The translations under genes were made by a program, and so were the position numbers. DNA of 64,000 nucleotides from Malaya genurostris (lineage: Eukaryota > Arthropoda > Insecta > Diptera > Culicidae): the NCBI RefSeq assembly GCF_030247185.1, contig NC_080571.1:168869421-168933420 (forward strand), in the 5' to 3' direction. Below the pieces are notes generated by a model. It did no database searches. It saw nothing but the letters and a program-made list of their open reading frames with translations, and had not been told where the DNA came from. Position 1 is the first letter of the stretch. Every line of letters begins with the position of its first letter. Positions 22,386 through 33,480 of this stretch are shown piece by piece.

Positions 22386-25300
22386 ACACTGGTTATTAAA
22401 TTGTAGTATAAATAATATAAATGTATCTATACCGATAGAAGATAAAGTTAATGAAAACTATATTATTCCACAACGAAGCGAAGTGATTAGAAAATTAAGC
22501 AATCAAACTAGAACAGAAGACATGGTAATCTTTTCGCAGGATATTGAACCAACAGTTTTCTGTGGAAACGCTATCATATCCCCACAAAACCCTTATATAA
22601 AAATCATGAACACAAGAAAATCACCTGTAAATATATCCAACTTAGAATTTACACCTGAAATGGAATCTTTAGCGAATTACAATACAATGAAATTTAACAA
22701 TAACCCCCTGAACGATACAAGAGACCATAAACTATTGAACGAAATAGACATGAACAACGTACCTACGTACGCACAAAAGTAATTAAAGACTAATATTGTA
22801 ATATACAGATATGTTCTCTACTCCAGAAGAACCCTTGACGACCAATAACTTCTATAACCTAAATATCAACCTGAACGATAACGTTCCAGTCTACATTCCT
22901 AACTAAAAAACGATTCATTCACAACACGACGAAATAGAAACACAAGTCAATAAAATGCTGAACGACAAAATTATAGAACCTCCTATATTACCCTACAATA
23001 GCCCCATTCTTGTAGTACCAAAAAATCAAACGACGCAACAAAAAAATGAAGACTTGAGGTAGATTTTAGACAACTAAACAAAAAAAATAGCAGACAAATT
23101 TCCTTTATCAAGAATTGATACAATTTTGGATCAGCTTGGTAGAACAAAATACTTTTCGACACTATATTCAATGTCAGGGTTTCACCAAATGCCTTTGGAA
23201 AATACCTGAAGAAAATTTACAGCCTTTTCAACGCAAAGCGGACACTACCAATTCACACGTTTACCTTGCGAACTAAATATAAGCCCAAACAGTTTAAAAA
23301 GAATGATGACGATTGCCATGGCTGGACTTACACCAGAACACGCATTCGTTTACATTGACGATATTATAGTGATAGGATATTCCATCCAACACCATTTACA
23401 AAATTTAACAAAAGTTTTTGAAAGAATTAGAAAATACAACCTAAAATTAAACCCAAACAAATGTAAATTTTTTAATACCGAAGTAACATATCTAGGATAT
23501 AAAATTACAGATAAAGGAATACTACCTGACTGTACAAAATACGACTCCGTCAGCAACTATCCGATACCGGAAAACAGCGACGACACTAGACGATTTGTAG
23601 CTTTCTGCAATTATCACCGTAAATTCGTACCAAATTTCGCAACGATAGCACACTCTTTCAATCAACTTCTTAAGAAAAACAAACAATTCGTTTGGACTAA
23701 TTAATGCCAAAACGCGTTTAACACTTTAAAACTATACCTAATGTCACCTAAATTAGTTCAATACCCAGACTTCACACTACCCTTTATACTCACAACCGAC
23801 GCTTCAGACGTAGGTTGCGGAGCTGTACTTTCTCAAATCAGAAACGGAAACGACTTACTTATAGCTTTTGCGAGCAAAAGTTTTACCACGGGCGAATAAA
23901 TCAACAATACTAAAGGAACTGACAGGAATACACTGGGAAATAAATTATTTTAAGCTTTACCTATACGGAAGAAAATTTACGGTGAAGACAGACCACCGAT
24001 ATCTAGTATATCTATTTAACATGAAAAACCCTACTTCTAAGTTAACAAGAATGAGATTAGATTTAAAAGAATTTGATTTCAACATAGAATATATTAATGG
24101 AAAAAGCAACGCTACGGCAGATGCCTTATCCAGAATTATAACAATCTCCGATGAATTATAAGCCCTCAACGTATTTAGAGTCAACACAAGAGCCATGACA
24201 AAATTAAATGATAATAATAATAATAACAATAATATTAACAACGGCAATTTTAATAATGAACCGACAACTGTGAAAGACAGGTTACCAACGAAAAAAGATA
24301 AAGAGACTGATCACCTCGTTATCTATACGACCGAAAACCCGACTGAAACGAGAACCTTGCCCAAGTTAAGAATTACTGTAGAAAATACATACCTAATAAT
24401 TAACATATACGAAGACGCGCAAATGAAAAAAATAATAAAGCAAATAGAACATATGTAAATGAAAGAAGAGCTCTAGAACTCATACTTTCAACATTAGAAC
24501 AAGAAATGACAAAAATGAAAATAAAAAAGTCGCAATATCGACAGAAGAAGTAATATTAGCACAACGAACGAATGAAAACATACAAATAATAATGTATCAT
24601 CCACGCAAGTTCATCAGTGAACCTGGCAAGATACAGAATCTTTTAAAAAATTACCATGAAACCCCTACGGGATGACATGTAGGGCAGCATAATCTGTACC
24701 TCAAAATAAGATAATATTACAATTTTAAAGATATGAAAGGAACTATTTCACGATTCATAAAGGCCGTGAGTCGTGTAAGAGGAATAAAATTTTTAAACAC
24801 ACTAAATAAAAAAAAATATTAACTAACACACCGTCAAAACCATTCGAAATAATATCAATAGATACAATAGGTCCATTACCCAAATCCAACAATAACAACC
24901 GCTATGCAGTAACCATACAATGTGAACTAACAAAATACAATGCAATAATACCCATCCAAAACGAAGAAACAAACACAATAGCAAAAAACTTAGTGGAAAA
25001 TTTCATGGTAATATACGGAAATTTTTTGGAATTAAAATCCGATCAAGGAACCGAGTACAACAATGAAGTACTTGAGAAAGTATGCAAATACTTACAAATC
25101 AAACAAAATTTTGCAACAGCCTATCATCCGCAGAGTATTGGGTCATTGGATAGAAATAACAGATGCCTAAAGGAGTATCTTCGATCCTTCGTCAATAAAC
25201 ATCAATCAGACTGGGGTGACAGGTTATCATATTACGCATTTACTTACAACACCACACCACATTCGGAACATCAATTTACACCATACGAAAAAACCAAATT

Positions 25301-25646
25301 ACCACAAGAAAATTACCCAAAGATAACGAATCCCATTTACAATTTTGATGTTTACAGCAACGAACTCAATTACAAACTGGAAAAATCTAACGTAATCGCA
25401 AAACAAAGATTAAGTGAAAGTAAAAACTCCAGATGCAAAAACTCAAATATCCATATAAACCCACTAGAAGTACAACTAGGCGAAATAGTGTATTTACAAA
25501 ACGAAAATAGGAAGAAACTTGATTCATTTTTCAGATGTAAATTGCGAAATCGAAAACAACATAAAAAAGCAACGAATGATAGTACACAAAAACAGACTTG
25601 TAACGCGTTAAATAAAAAAAAATCCAAATTTTTATATACATTTTGA
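22386..25646 (+). pseudogene. Ty3/gypsy reverse transcriptase, RNase H and integrase (copy B, full 3' half)
   Basis: The part to 24091 duplicates 9084-10789; the rest is unique. YIDD lies at 23351-23362, and RNase H runs to about 24160, ending in the typical YINGKSNATADALSR. An Asn-rich spacer (24195-24458) follows, then a broken integrase finger. The integrase core includes SIDTIGPLP near 24855 and KSDQGTEYNN near 25040. At the position of the catalytic Glu, 35 residues after the second Asp, the codon at 25149-25151 is gat (Asp) in GSLDRNNR. Frames are broken before 24993; 24993-25643 is open. No envelope-like ORF follows. The clade looks like the 412/mdg1 or gypsy group, not certain. Confidence 0.85.
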
Positions 25647-25789
25647 TGACACACTTACAACCCCAATTAAACCACACATACAGTAGAATATATACAGCAG
25701 ATACACAACACACTTCAACATTCACTATCCATTAATAATGTTAGGGAGCCAGTTCGATTACATTTGAATTATTACACTACGTTACATCA

Positions 25790-26440
25790 TTCAACCAAAA
25801 GGAGGGTGATGTAGCATGATAATATTGACCCGACTAACCCAAACAAAATACTTTCCCACATTCCAGCATTCACACGATCTCTAACCAATCCTTCTCTGAT
25901 CACAGATCATAAACGAAAACCAAACATACACTAAAATCCCAAACACCAATCCTTACATCCTTTATCCTTCAAGTATCATGCATCCAAATTAGTAACAGGT
26001 CGTTAAACACTTGACGATCGTTACATTTCCCAAGAGCCAACCGTATGGTTCACACTAAGTTCCCATGCTAGCCGGCCGTGTTGCAACATTTGCTGCACAC
26101 AGCAAGCTAAGCAAACTTCCCACACTATCCGCCTATGCAACATTTCTTTCGCTTGCGTAATGCGCTATAGGTTCAATCGCCTTCTTTTGCATTGATGCAC
26201 TAATCGATATTTTCTTTCTTTCTCCTCTCTCCTGCTAACAATTTATTTAACGAAAGAATTGTAACTGGCTCCTCCCACCTTTATGTACATCGTAGAATAG
26301 GCAGTAGGTTAGTTTAAATTTGAAACATTTGAATGAAATCAATTTAAGATGAACAACCAAATATGAAGGTTCTTTCAATATTTTAATAGTGAACAAAAAG
26401 GGAATCCTTTCAATATTTTAATAGTGCACAAATAGAAATC
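25790..26440 (+). repeat. Ty3/gypsy polypurine tract and 3' LTR
   Basis: A purine run AAAAGGAGGG at about 25797-25806 is followed by TGATGTAGCATG, so the LTR probably starts at 25807 or 25810 (TGTAGC...). No coding sequence follows. Near the end, a unit of about 33 bp containing TTTCAATATTTTAATAGTG is repeated twice (26368-26435). The 3' limit is not defined because no second LTR is in the window for comparison. Confidence 0.65.
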
Positions 26441-27372
26441 GCACAACACATACACACACAGACATTTTCCGATCTCGTCGAACTGAGTCGAATGGTATAT
26501 AATACTATGGGTCTCCGAGGCTCCGTTCAAAAGTCGGGTTTTCCAGCAATTCTAATACCTTTCTATATAGAAAGGCAAAACCCTTCTTAGTCCACTTAGT
26601 GGGATTTTCATATATTTTGAAAAATCACCATAGGGGAATTTTCGAAATCGAAAACAAAATTTGATGCCAAAAGTCTTAGAATTGCATGAAACGTCGAGAT
26701 TTATTTCCATCTCGAAAAATTTTTTTTTTTGAAAATATCGACTTTCTGGGACTTAGTAAAAAAATTGATAAAGTACCAGAAAGTCGATTTTTTCAAAAAA
26801 ATTTTTTTTTGAGATAACACTAAATCTCGACGTTTCATGCAATTGTAAGATTTTTGGCATAAAAAAAATTTTCGATTTTGGAAATCTTATGTACTCCTCC
26901 CTATGGTGCTTTTTCAAGATCGAAAATGTTGCATGAGGACATTTTTCGATGTGCAATAAACTTTTGAGTACTAGCGCATTACGAATTTCGAGGTGATCCC
27001 AAAATATTGGCACCCTTATATGTATAAGAGAGGTAGAAATCAACGTATTTTGTCGGTTACATGACATATACCATCATATCTCTGGAACCAAAAGTCACAG
27101 CCGTTTGATCTTTGAACTTGATCAATGGCCCAACAGTAGCTTTCAAACGAGCACAGTTTGTTAAAATAGGTTCAACCATCTCTGAAAAATTGAGCCCGTT
27201 CAAATATCTTCTAAAAGTGAACACACACGCATACACACATACACACACAGAAATTTTTCGATCTCGTCGAACTGAGTCGAATGGTATATAATATTATGGG
27301 TCTCCGAGGCTCCGTTCAAAAGTCGGTTTTTTCCAGCAATTCTAAAACCTTTCTATAGAGAAAGGCAAAAAT
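26440..27372. repeat. Mosquito dispersed repeats (MITE-like family, two copies of the terminal motif)
   Basis: Two segments (26450-26585 and 27235-27370) share a CA-rich run, the phrase GATCTCGTCGAACTGAGTCG, ATGGTATATAAT, CTCCGAGGCTCCGTTC and a terminal CCTTTCTATA(T/G)AGAAAGG palindrome. Related ends recur at 37220-37350, and in the opposite orientation at 46870-46980, 61990-62060 and 62700-62760. They are non-coding and probably non-autonomous DNA elements. Confidence 0.7.
26610..26930. repeat. Large imperfect palindrome (foldback)
   Basis: Arms at 26664-26752 and 26773-26860 are reverse complements with scattered mismatches, around a 20-bp AT-rich centre. Weaker pairing continues outward to about 26610 and 26930, including the words CACCATAGGG and CCCTATGGTG. 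Both arms carry GAAACGTCGAGATTTA or its complement. Related arms occur at 46500-46760. Confidence 0.85.
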
Positions 27373-27573
27373 ACTGATTGCTAAGCCCGTTATATTTGGG
27401 CGCACTAGAAGCTTTTTCAATTGAGGAACTATTACGCTACTGAAAATATCAGGTTGCTTGACAACACAAACAATATACTAACAAAAATTAAATTCTCTTA
27501 CTGCAGATACTCATTTAAAGCGACTGAATCGAATCATTCGTATTAAATCGAAAATGAGCTATTTTGATCTTAG

Positions 27574-27583
27574 TTATAAATAA
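27574..27583 (+). promoter_or_regulatory. Candidate MEF2 site
   Basis: TTATAAATAA matches the MEF2 consensus YTAWWWWTAR exactly. It lies 29 bp upstream of the TATA box of the Ig-domain gene. That suits a muscle gene, but such AT-rich words arise often by chance here. Confidence 0.45.
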
Positions 27584-27611
27584 CTTATAGCAGGCGATGC
27601 AATCTTTGCAA

Positions 27612-27646
27612 TATAAAAGTAACCTGCTTCACGGCCAATGTCAGTC
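27612..27646 (+). promoter_or_regulatory. Core promoter: TATA box and initiator of the Ig-domain gene
   Basis: TATAAAA at 27612-27618 is followed by TCAGTC at 27641-27646, the insect initiator consensus. The initiator A (27643) is 31 bases after the first T of the TATA box, the standard spacing. This predicts transcription from about 27643, a 52-base 5' leader, and translation from the ATG at 27695 rather than the in-frame ATG at 27638, which would lie upstream of the start site. Confidence 0.75.
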
Positions 27647-27694
27647 ATTTTAATCACAACAACTGCTTGGTTTAGTGTTTTTATTTTAAAAAAG

Positions 27695-28406
27695 ATGAAA
27701 ACAAATATAAACAAAGACCCTTCGATATATCCGGAAGTAGTTATCTCTGAGGTTTCAGATATAAACCAAAAGAATTACAATGGTGCGACTAAAGGGCCAT
27801 CACTACACCGAAGTTCAAGATCAGTGTCAATTTCACGATTAAAATCGGACGATTCTATACGAAAAGATTTGATGTTCATTCGAGAGGTATCCCCTTTCGA
27901 AATAGGCGAAAAACGAAACGTTCAGTTGGCGTCTTCAAAAGCAATTATTGATAAAGCCCTAATTATGGATATTTCAGGAGGTATCACTAAAATAGACGAA
28001 TATGTGTCTCTGTTCTTTTCATCGGGATGTGTGATAGATGAAGCAGTATGCAAAGATATTTCCACACAGCACTCTTTTGAAGTAGTAGTGGTAGACGTAG
28101 AAGAAAATACAGAAAATGCCTCATTACAATCAGAAGACACAAAATACCCCGTTGAAAATGGTTTCGCAATTACTCAAAATGTATTAGATGAAGATTTAAA
28201 TTTTCAATCGAAAGCAGAAGAAAAATGCGTAACAGAAGAAGCTGATACTACAGTTTCATTTTCGATCGTTGAGGAACAGGTTGAATCAACAGTATTGGAA
28301 GAAAACCAAACAGTGGTAGAAGAAAACACATCTTTGACCGATTATTGTAAGGAAAAAGAAAACGAAATCGAGGAGAAGACAAATGAAAAAACGGAAGAGG
28401 AGGTTT

Positions 28407-28477
<71 letters not shown>

Positions 28478-28988
28478 ATAGATTCTTCATTCTCATCATC
28501 AGAAGAAACGTATGATGAACTTGTGGACTATTCTTTGTGGAAAACGTACAACTCTGATGAAGATGATGTAACAGCATGGTTCTATAAGGAAACTGAGAAA
28601 TTTACAGATGAACTAACAGAAAAAGAAAAAGACGAAGAGTTCAGAAAAGAACGGTTGGCAAAGCGCTGTCCTGTTTTCCTAACAAATTTAACCGATCGTA
28701 CAGGTCCATTCGGGTCTGAAATAAAGCTACAATGTTCGGTTACTGGTCTCGAAACAACTGTGAAATGGCTTAAAGATAACCATTTGGTTGAAAAAACAGA
28801 GAAATTAAATGTAGCAGCTATGAACGGACTATATTCATTAACTCTTAAGGATGTTCAGAAATCTGATGAAGGAATATATACTATTATTGTTAAAAATAGA
28901 GGAGGCGAAATTAGTTCTTCTGCAAAAGTTACAGTTTACGAAAATCTAGATGAAAAAATACAGACTCCTGCATTACTAAAAATAAGAG
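27695..28988 (+). CDS. Ig-domain muscle protein (titin/stretchin-like), exon 1
   Basis: This exon encodes the N-terminus of a probable sarcomeric or cytoskeletal Ig protein. Residues 1-230 are Ser/Glu-rich and lack recognisable domains. Residues 239-260 are Asp12-Gly-Asp9, encoded by a GAT microsatellite (28409-28474). A second acidic stretch follows. An I-set Ig domain spans about residues 325-415 with LQCSV, VKWLKD and DEGIYTIIVKN; the usual second Cys is replaced by Ile, as happens in titin-type domains. The start at 27695 follows the predicted transcription start. The exon ends at the donor AGAG|GTAAGC in phase 1. No signal peptide is evident from this start, so the product is likely intracellular. 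The family is clear; the precise orthologue is not. Confidence 0.82.
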
Positions 28989-29043
28989 GTAAGCATCCCC
29001 GATTCATTTATACACCAAGCTAAAGTTATTCTTCATACTACAG
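28989..29043 (+). other. Intron 1 of the Ig gene (55 bp)
   Basis: Starts GTAAGC and ends TACTACAG. Removing it joins two phase-1 ends and restores an open frame into the next Ig domain (KIR-DYYHCALND). The reading frame otherwise ends at a stop at 29021-29023 inside the intron. The size is typical of small dipteran introns. Confidence 0.85.
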
Positions 29044-29808
29044 ATTACTATCATTGTGCACTAAATGATTTAATCATAGAATGTCACATAATGTTTAGGC
29101 CAAATTGGCTCGTGCCCGAGATTCAATGGTTGAAAGATGATAATCCAATTATCACTGATGCGCGAACACGAGCCACTTACGAAGGGAATGAGATTTTTCA
29201 ATTGAATATATACAATCCAACACCAGTCGATAGTGGGGTTTATACGTGCATTGCAAAAAATTCAGCTGGTGTCATTAATATTGTTCATGAAGTGGAATTC
29301 ACAGCAAAAGTTCACTATATACATCTTCCTGGGTTATATCACGCAGATAAGAAAATCGTCAGTGAAGAGAAGCTATTGAATAAAAAAGAATCTAAATTAC
29401 CGGAAAACCGAACTACTACAAGAGAAACGGTACAACTGGAGTCATACCAAGAAAAATCGTATGTTATTCGCGATTCGAAGACTAAACTCACGTGGGCAGG
29501 AAAGCTGAATAATATTACCACACGAAAAGGCCAAACAGTGAAAATGATTTGCTCAGTCAATGGATATCAGCCTACCTTCAAATGGCAAAAAAATGGCAGA
29601 GCGATTGATTATGGTGACCGCATTCAACTGCTTAACAATGGAGTAATTGGACAAATATTAATTAGAGATGTTCATCAATCTGATGCTGGGGAATACGTGT
29701 GCACTGCAAAGAATGATTATAGTGAAATAAAATCAACATGCATCCTAAAAATCATAAGACTTTCCATCGAAGATAAATCTCCTCCAATATTTACAAAACC
29801 AATTAAAG
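29044..29808 (+). CDS. Ig-domain muscle protein, exon 2 (two Ig domains)
   Basis: This symmetric phase 1-1 exon is 765 bp (255 codons). It encodes an Ig domain (about residues 432-517, with IQWLKDD and DSGVYTCIAKN), a Lys/Glu-rich linker, the motif VIRDSKTKLTW, and a second Ig domain (about residues 575-670, with KWQKNG and DAGEYVCTAKN). Exon 3 has the same layout, including the linker motif IIRDSKIKLTW, so the gene grew by duplication of a two-Ig module. The donor is AAAG|GTAATT at 29809. The upstream acceptor (29043) gives a frame continuous with exon 1. Confidence 0.85.
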
Positions 29809-30124
29809 GTAATTTTTTGTGATATGCCTGTTATCTACATTTCACTAGAGCATTATTGCTATAAAAACATTTTTCTTGATTTAAAATTATTAAAACTTCA
29901 ATTCAAATTTTGTCTGAACAAACAATAAATGTTTTCTTGGTACTTCATCCGAATAAAAGCAAGCAGGTTGAACTGTTGAGAAAAAAAAACCTGTTTAATT
30001 CATCTAGTAGTGTGATAGTGCCTTTCTCGTGTTGCTCTCATAAATAATATTAGTATTTTTTCTACAAACTTTCCGTTGAATCTTGAGTGAAAACAAGAAT
30101 TCTCATTTATATGAGATATCATTC

Positions 30125-31200
30125 TCAACAAGATATTTTTTTCAAAAAGTTTACTGATAAAAGAAAGTAAGCTAAGCTAACTTGATGCTTTAGCGTTTCT
30201 CCATCTTTTAGGGAAGTAAGCTTATGAAAAACACTTGTTGAAAATTTTAAGCAAGAGTCCCAAGGTAACATCGGGAAAATTTCTAATAAGAATATTAAAC
30301 ATTCCATACCAGGAGCCTTAATGTTTTTAAGTTTCCTAATGATTGACTTAATTTCATCAAAATTCGTCTCAGTAATGTCATATTGCAAAAACACTTGAGT
30401 TGAAATATGATCATATTTCAGTGAGACTTCCATTTCAATAGGACTCAAAACGTTCAAATTAAAATTATGGATACTCTCGAACTGCAACTTTCAGAACTTT
30501 TTCGCCATTTGTATGAAGTATTTGATTTTCTTATTTGAAAGCAAATTTTTTTCTGAGGTTTCTTAATAACCTTAAAAGTTTCCAGAAAGGTTTAGAATAT
30601 GGTTTAATTTATTCCATTTTTTTAGTGAAATTTTCATTTCACAAAATAGTAAATCTATGTTTAATTTCTTTTAGTTGATCCTTAACTATGTTTTTCATAT
30701 CAGGATCACGAGGACGTTGATATTGTCGTCGACGAACATTCTTCAACCGAATGAGCAGTTGGAGATTGTAAAGAATGATAGGAGAATTTAATATAGTTTG
30801 GGATTTGGGAACTGAAAGATTTCTAGCTTCGATAATGTAATGATTCAAATTATCTATTACGGTGTCGATGTTCGCAAAATTTTCTAAAACAATTTCATGC
30901 TCCGCATGGTCTTCAATATGAGATCTGTATTCAAACCAATTAGCTCTATGATAGTTGAATATAGAACTAATATGATTAATTATAGCTTCGTTCGAAAGTC
31001 TGAATGATACAGGAAGATGATCTGAGTCAAAGTTAGCATGAGTAATCAGTTGACTACAAATGTAAATTTTATCTGTTAGAACCAGATCAATTGTACAGGA
31101 GTTTTTCATGGAAGAGAAACAAGTCGACTTACTGGGATTAAGAGCTGTAAAGTAACCAGCAGAGAGTTGATTATGAAGTATTTTACCATTACTGTTATTT
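30125..31200 (-). pseudogene. Jockey-clade LINE ORF2 fragment (endonuclease end to early reverse transcriptase)
   Basis: Minus-strand frames 31109-30639 and 30487-30125 encode TIDLVLTD, FDSDHLPVSFRLSNE and NYHRANW (end of the endonuclease), then an Arg-rich linker RLKNVRRRQYQRPRDPD. The run-up to the reverse transcriptase fingers follows (IKSIIRKLKNIKAPG). Stops and indels break it, and both ends are missing. The same family occurs at 40085-41240 and 60890-61830. Confidence 0.82.
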
Positions 31201-31660
31201 TACCTACATTTTCCCTCTGCTATTTTCACGCTTCAAATCTGATTTTCTCAGAAACGGCGACTAATATAAAATAACCCAACTGACAATCTCTTAGAAAATT
31301 AGTTTAGATTATTCTGTGAAAATTTCAGAATGATTGTTTGACTTTAGCGGTCAGGAAAGTATTTTTTCTGAAGGAAGAATTGCATGGCTGAAAACGGCAA
31401 CTTTCAACTTATTCATTGAAAGCTCGCCTTCAAAAGCATGGACCAAAAATCTATCCTGACAAAGTATATTCAACCCCGACTTTAGGAGTCTTTTTTCGTT
31501 TTCTTCATAGCGTGCACGAAATCCGCACTGTGCACTTTTATGCCAGTTTGAACATTTTGACACTCATCACTTTGTTATATGGGAACCGGAAGTTCGATCC
31601 GGATGAAATTCAGGAATTCCATATTGAACTATAAGATCCATTAGAATTGATTTGTGCCCA
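31200..31660. other. Intronic stretch without recognised feature
   Basis: No coding frame or named element is recognised. The right part carries 'ggaaccggaagt', which also occurs in the adjacent R1-like tails, so it may be decayed repeat. Confidence 0.4.
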
Positions 31661-31939
31661 GTTTTTTTTATGGCTAGATCCTTCGTCGGGGACTAGCCGA
31701 GTAGAAGCCACAGCACCGAAGTCGAGTCGTCGGGGCGCCAGTGAACCGGAAGCTATGCTCCAACCGGTATTACCGAATGGACCTCGGCACTCCTTCGAGT
31801 GTCCCGGTGGAATAACATGAACGGTCGGTGTCGGGAGAACTTCTTTCGCCGGGGAATTCTCCGTGGGTGTAGGCTAGATCTGACTTCCGGTTCCAGAATT
31901 ACTGGATGATAAGTGTAATTTTTTAATTTTCGATTTTTC
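31661..31939 (+). mobile_element. R1-like LINE 3' tail, plus orientation
   Basis: This GC-richer non-coding segment is (near 31820-31916) the inverted counterpart of the tail of the minus-strand R1 fragment to its right. It probably represents the 3' UTR of a second R1-like copy inserted tail to tail. No coding part of that copy was found on the left. Confidence 0.5.
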
Positions 31940-31990
31940 ACACTTGTCATCCAGCAATTTTGGAACCGGAAGTCAGATCTAGCCTACACC
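31866..31990. repeat. Inverted repeat, 51-bp arms
   Basis: Arms 31866-31916 and 31940-31990 are reverse complements with about three mismatches around a 23-bp AT-rich loop. Weaker pairing extends to about 31820 and 32040. The shared core includes CTAGATCTGACTTCCGGTTC. Confidence 0.92.
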
Positions 31991-32640
31991 GACGGAGAGT
32001 TCCCCTACAACGGAAAAACTCCCGAACCGACGGTTGTTCGCCGATCCCTCTTTAGTGGTAGGCGGTGGCGGCTGCCTGTTGTTCTGCGCTTCAATTCCGC
32101 AGCAAGATCCCCGCGATCAGGAAGGTTGCAGTCGAAACTGCGTTGCAGTTCTCCACACTGTGGCACATCCTCTGGACTAGCTTCTCTGGTGTAGTCTCTC
32201 TGCCACATACATCCAGTAGACCATTCCATTGAGTCGCAAAGCGGGTACAGGCAAACAGGACGTGTTCTGCAGTCTCAAGCTCATTTGGGCATCCAGGGCA
32301 AGCAGGAGATACCGCGTGGCCGAACCTGTGTAAGTACCACCTAAAACAACCGTGACTTGCGAGGAACTGCGTCAGGCCAAAGTTCACTTCGCCGTGGGGT
32401 CTGTCGATCCACCCGGAGACTCTTGGAATGTGTCTACCTTCCCTTGGTTGAGCTGTCCCATTTCCGTGTCCACTCCCGTAGAAAGGCTGTGTTAGCATTC
32501 TTCTGGGCGTTCCTGTCCCTCTGCATGTTGTAGCACTCCGCGTCCTCCTTGACGAGCAGTTCAATAGTCATCATGTATGCCACCATGTAGGCTGCGTCTC
32601 CAGATACTGTACGGTACGCACTGATCACATGTGTTTCGAG
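31940..32640 (-). pseudogene. R1-clade LINE ORF2 C-terminus and 3' tail
   Basis: Minus-strand frames (32628-32434, 32564-32091) encode ISAYRTVSGDAA, then HGEVNFGLTQFLASHGCFRWYLHRFG and the cysteine motif CPGCPNELETAEHVLFAC. This is the C-terminal region typical of R1-clade ORF2. There is a frame change near 32500. The catalytic domains are absent, so this is a 5'-truncated copy. Its 3' tail forms the right arm of the palindrome at 31866-31990. Confidence 0.8.
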
Positions 32641-33480
32641 ATACGATTTGGGATTCCGTTGGTTTCAAATCGATTGACTACCGAATTTGAGAGAATTTGA
32701 ACTGTATTGGATGCAAGTCACTTCTAAATGGAAATATAACACTTAACTCTTATCCTTATTCCCAATTTTGGCTCCAACTTGCTAGTATTTTGATTTAATA
32801 GAGATATTAGTTCAATTTTTCACTATTCCCAAACCTTTTTTTCGCAGATTAGGAAGCTTTCGAGTTTTACGAATTAATTCGACTACTTGTTAAACAGCGC
32901 TGGACACATACGAGAAATTATTGTTGTCAAATTTGCGAGTTCATCGGTAGTGATTGGAATAGTAATTTTGTAGGGGCGGGGAGTTGATGTATGAGTGAGT
33001 GGCGCCACTCATGATAATCTGCCCGGAGTTTTAACCAGTTCCGATATTTAATCGTTTCAGATACTGCACTTTCTGTTGAGATCGTATAGTTTACCAAGGC
33101 ATATCCGAATCTTCTTCCTTTTCTACTAATACAATTCCTCTCCTGTGATACTCGTGGAGATGCAGTGGCACCCGCGGTATCTTAAAACAACGAGTATCGG
33201 ACTAACATTCCGTCCCTTCTTCAGAGCACAGCCTTTGGTCGTGGCCGGCGTTGTTATTGACCATTTTATGTAAAGTTTTGAATCATAGGGTATGCACAGT
33301 GAGAATGATTCGCATCTCAAAAGCATCATTTTGTTGATTTATTGTACATTTTCACTCATTCGGTCAATCACGAAGTGCAACTACGGGCAGTCTACTTCAG
33401 TTCAGCTCATCGAGGTTCGAATGACAATCACCCATTACCTTTGTCTAACTGCAGCGATTGCTTCGTCCATTTTTTTGTGA
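32641..33480. other. Intronic stretch without recognised feature
   Basis: No coding frame or named element is identified. The part from about 33130 ('gagatgcagtggcacccg') is GC-richer than its surroundings and may belong to the LTR-like repeat that follows. Confidence 0.4.

Larger units (their letters stand above)
10790..24091. repeat. Tandem duplication, copy B (complete 13,302-bp unit)
   Basis: This is the full repeat unit. It begins inside the C-terminal part of the BEL integrase (minus strand) and ends inside the gypsy RNase H coding region. After 24091 the gypsy element continues naturally into its spacer and integrase, so copy B keeps the original right flank. The original left flank would precede copy A, outside the window. 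The two unit ends share only a few bases at the junction, which fits a non-homologous or microhomology-mediated duplication. Confidence 0.93.

Noticed and set aside
24993..25646. Gypsy element as an endogenous retrovirus with envelope
   Set aside because: No envelope-like frame lies between integrase and the polypurine tract; only about 150 bp of non-coding sequence.
27638..27694. N-terminal extension with a hydrophobic stretch (MSVILITTTAWFSVFIL) as a signal peptide of the Ig protein
   Set aside because: The ATG at 27638 lies upstream of the predicted transcription start at 27643; the hydrophobic run is probably untranslated leader.
28248..28577. Minus-strand frame with a run of His
   Set aside because: Antisense shadow of the GAT tract in the Ig exon.
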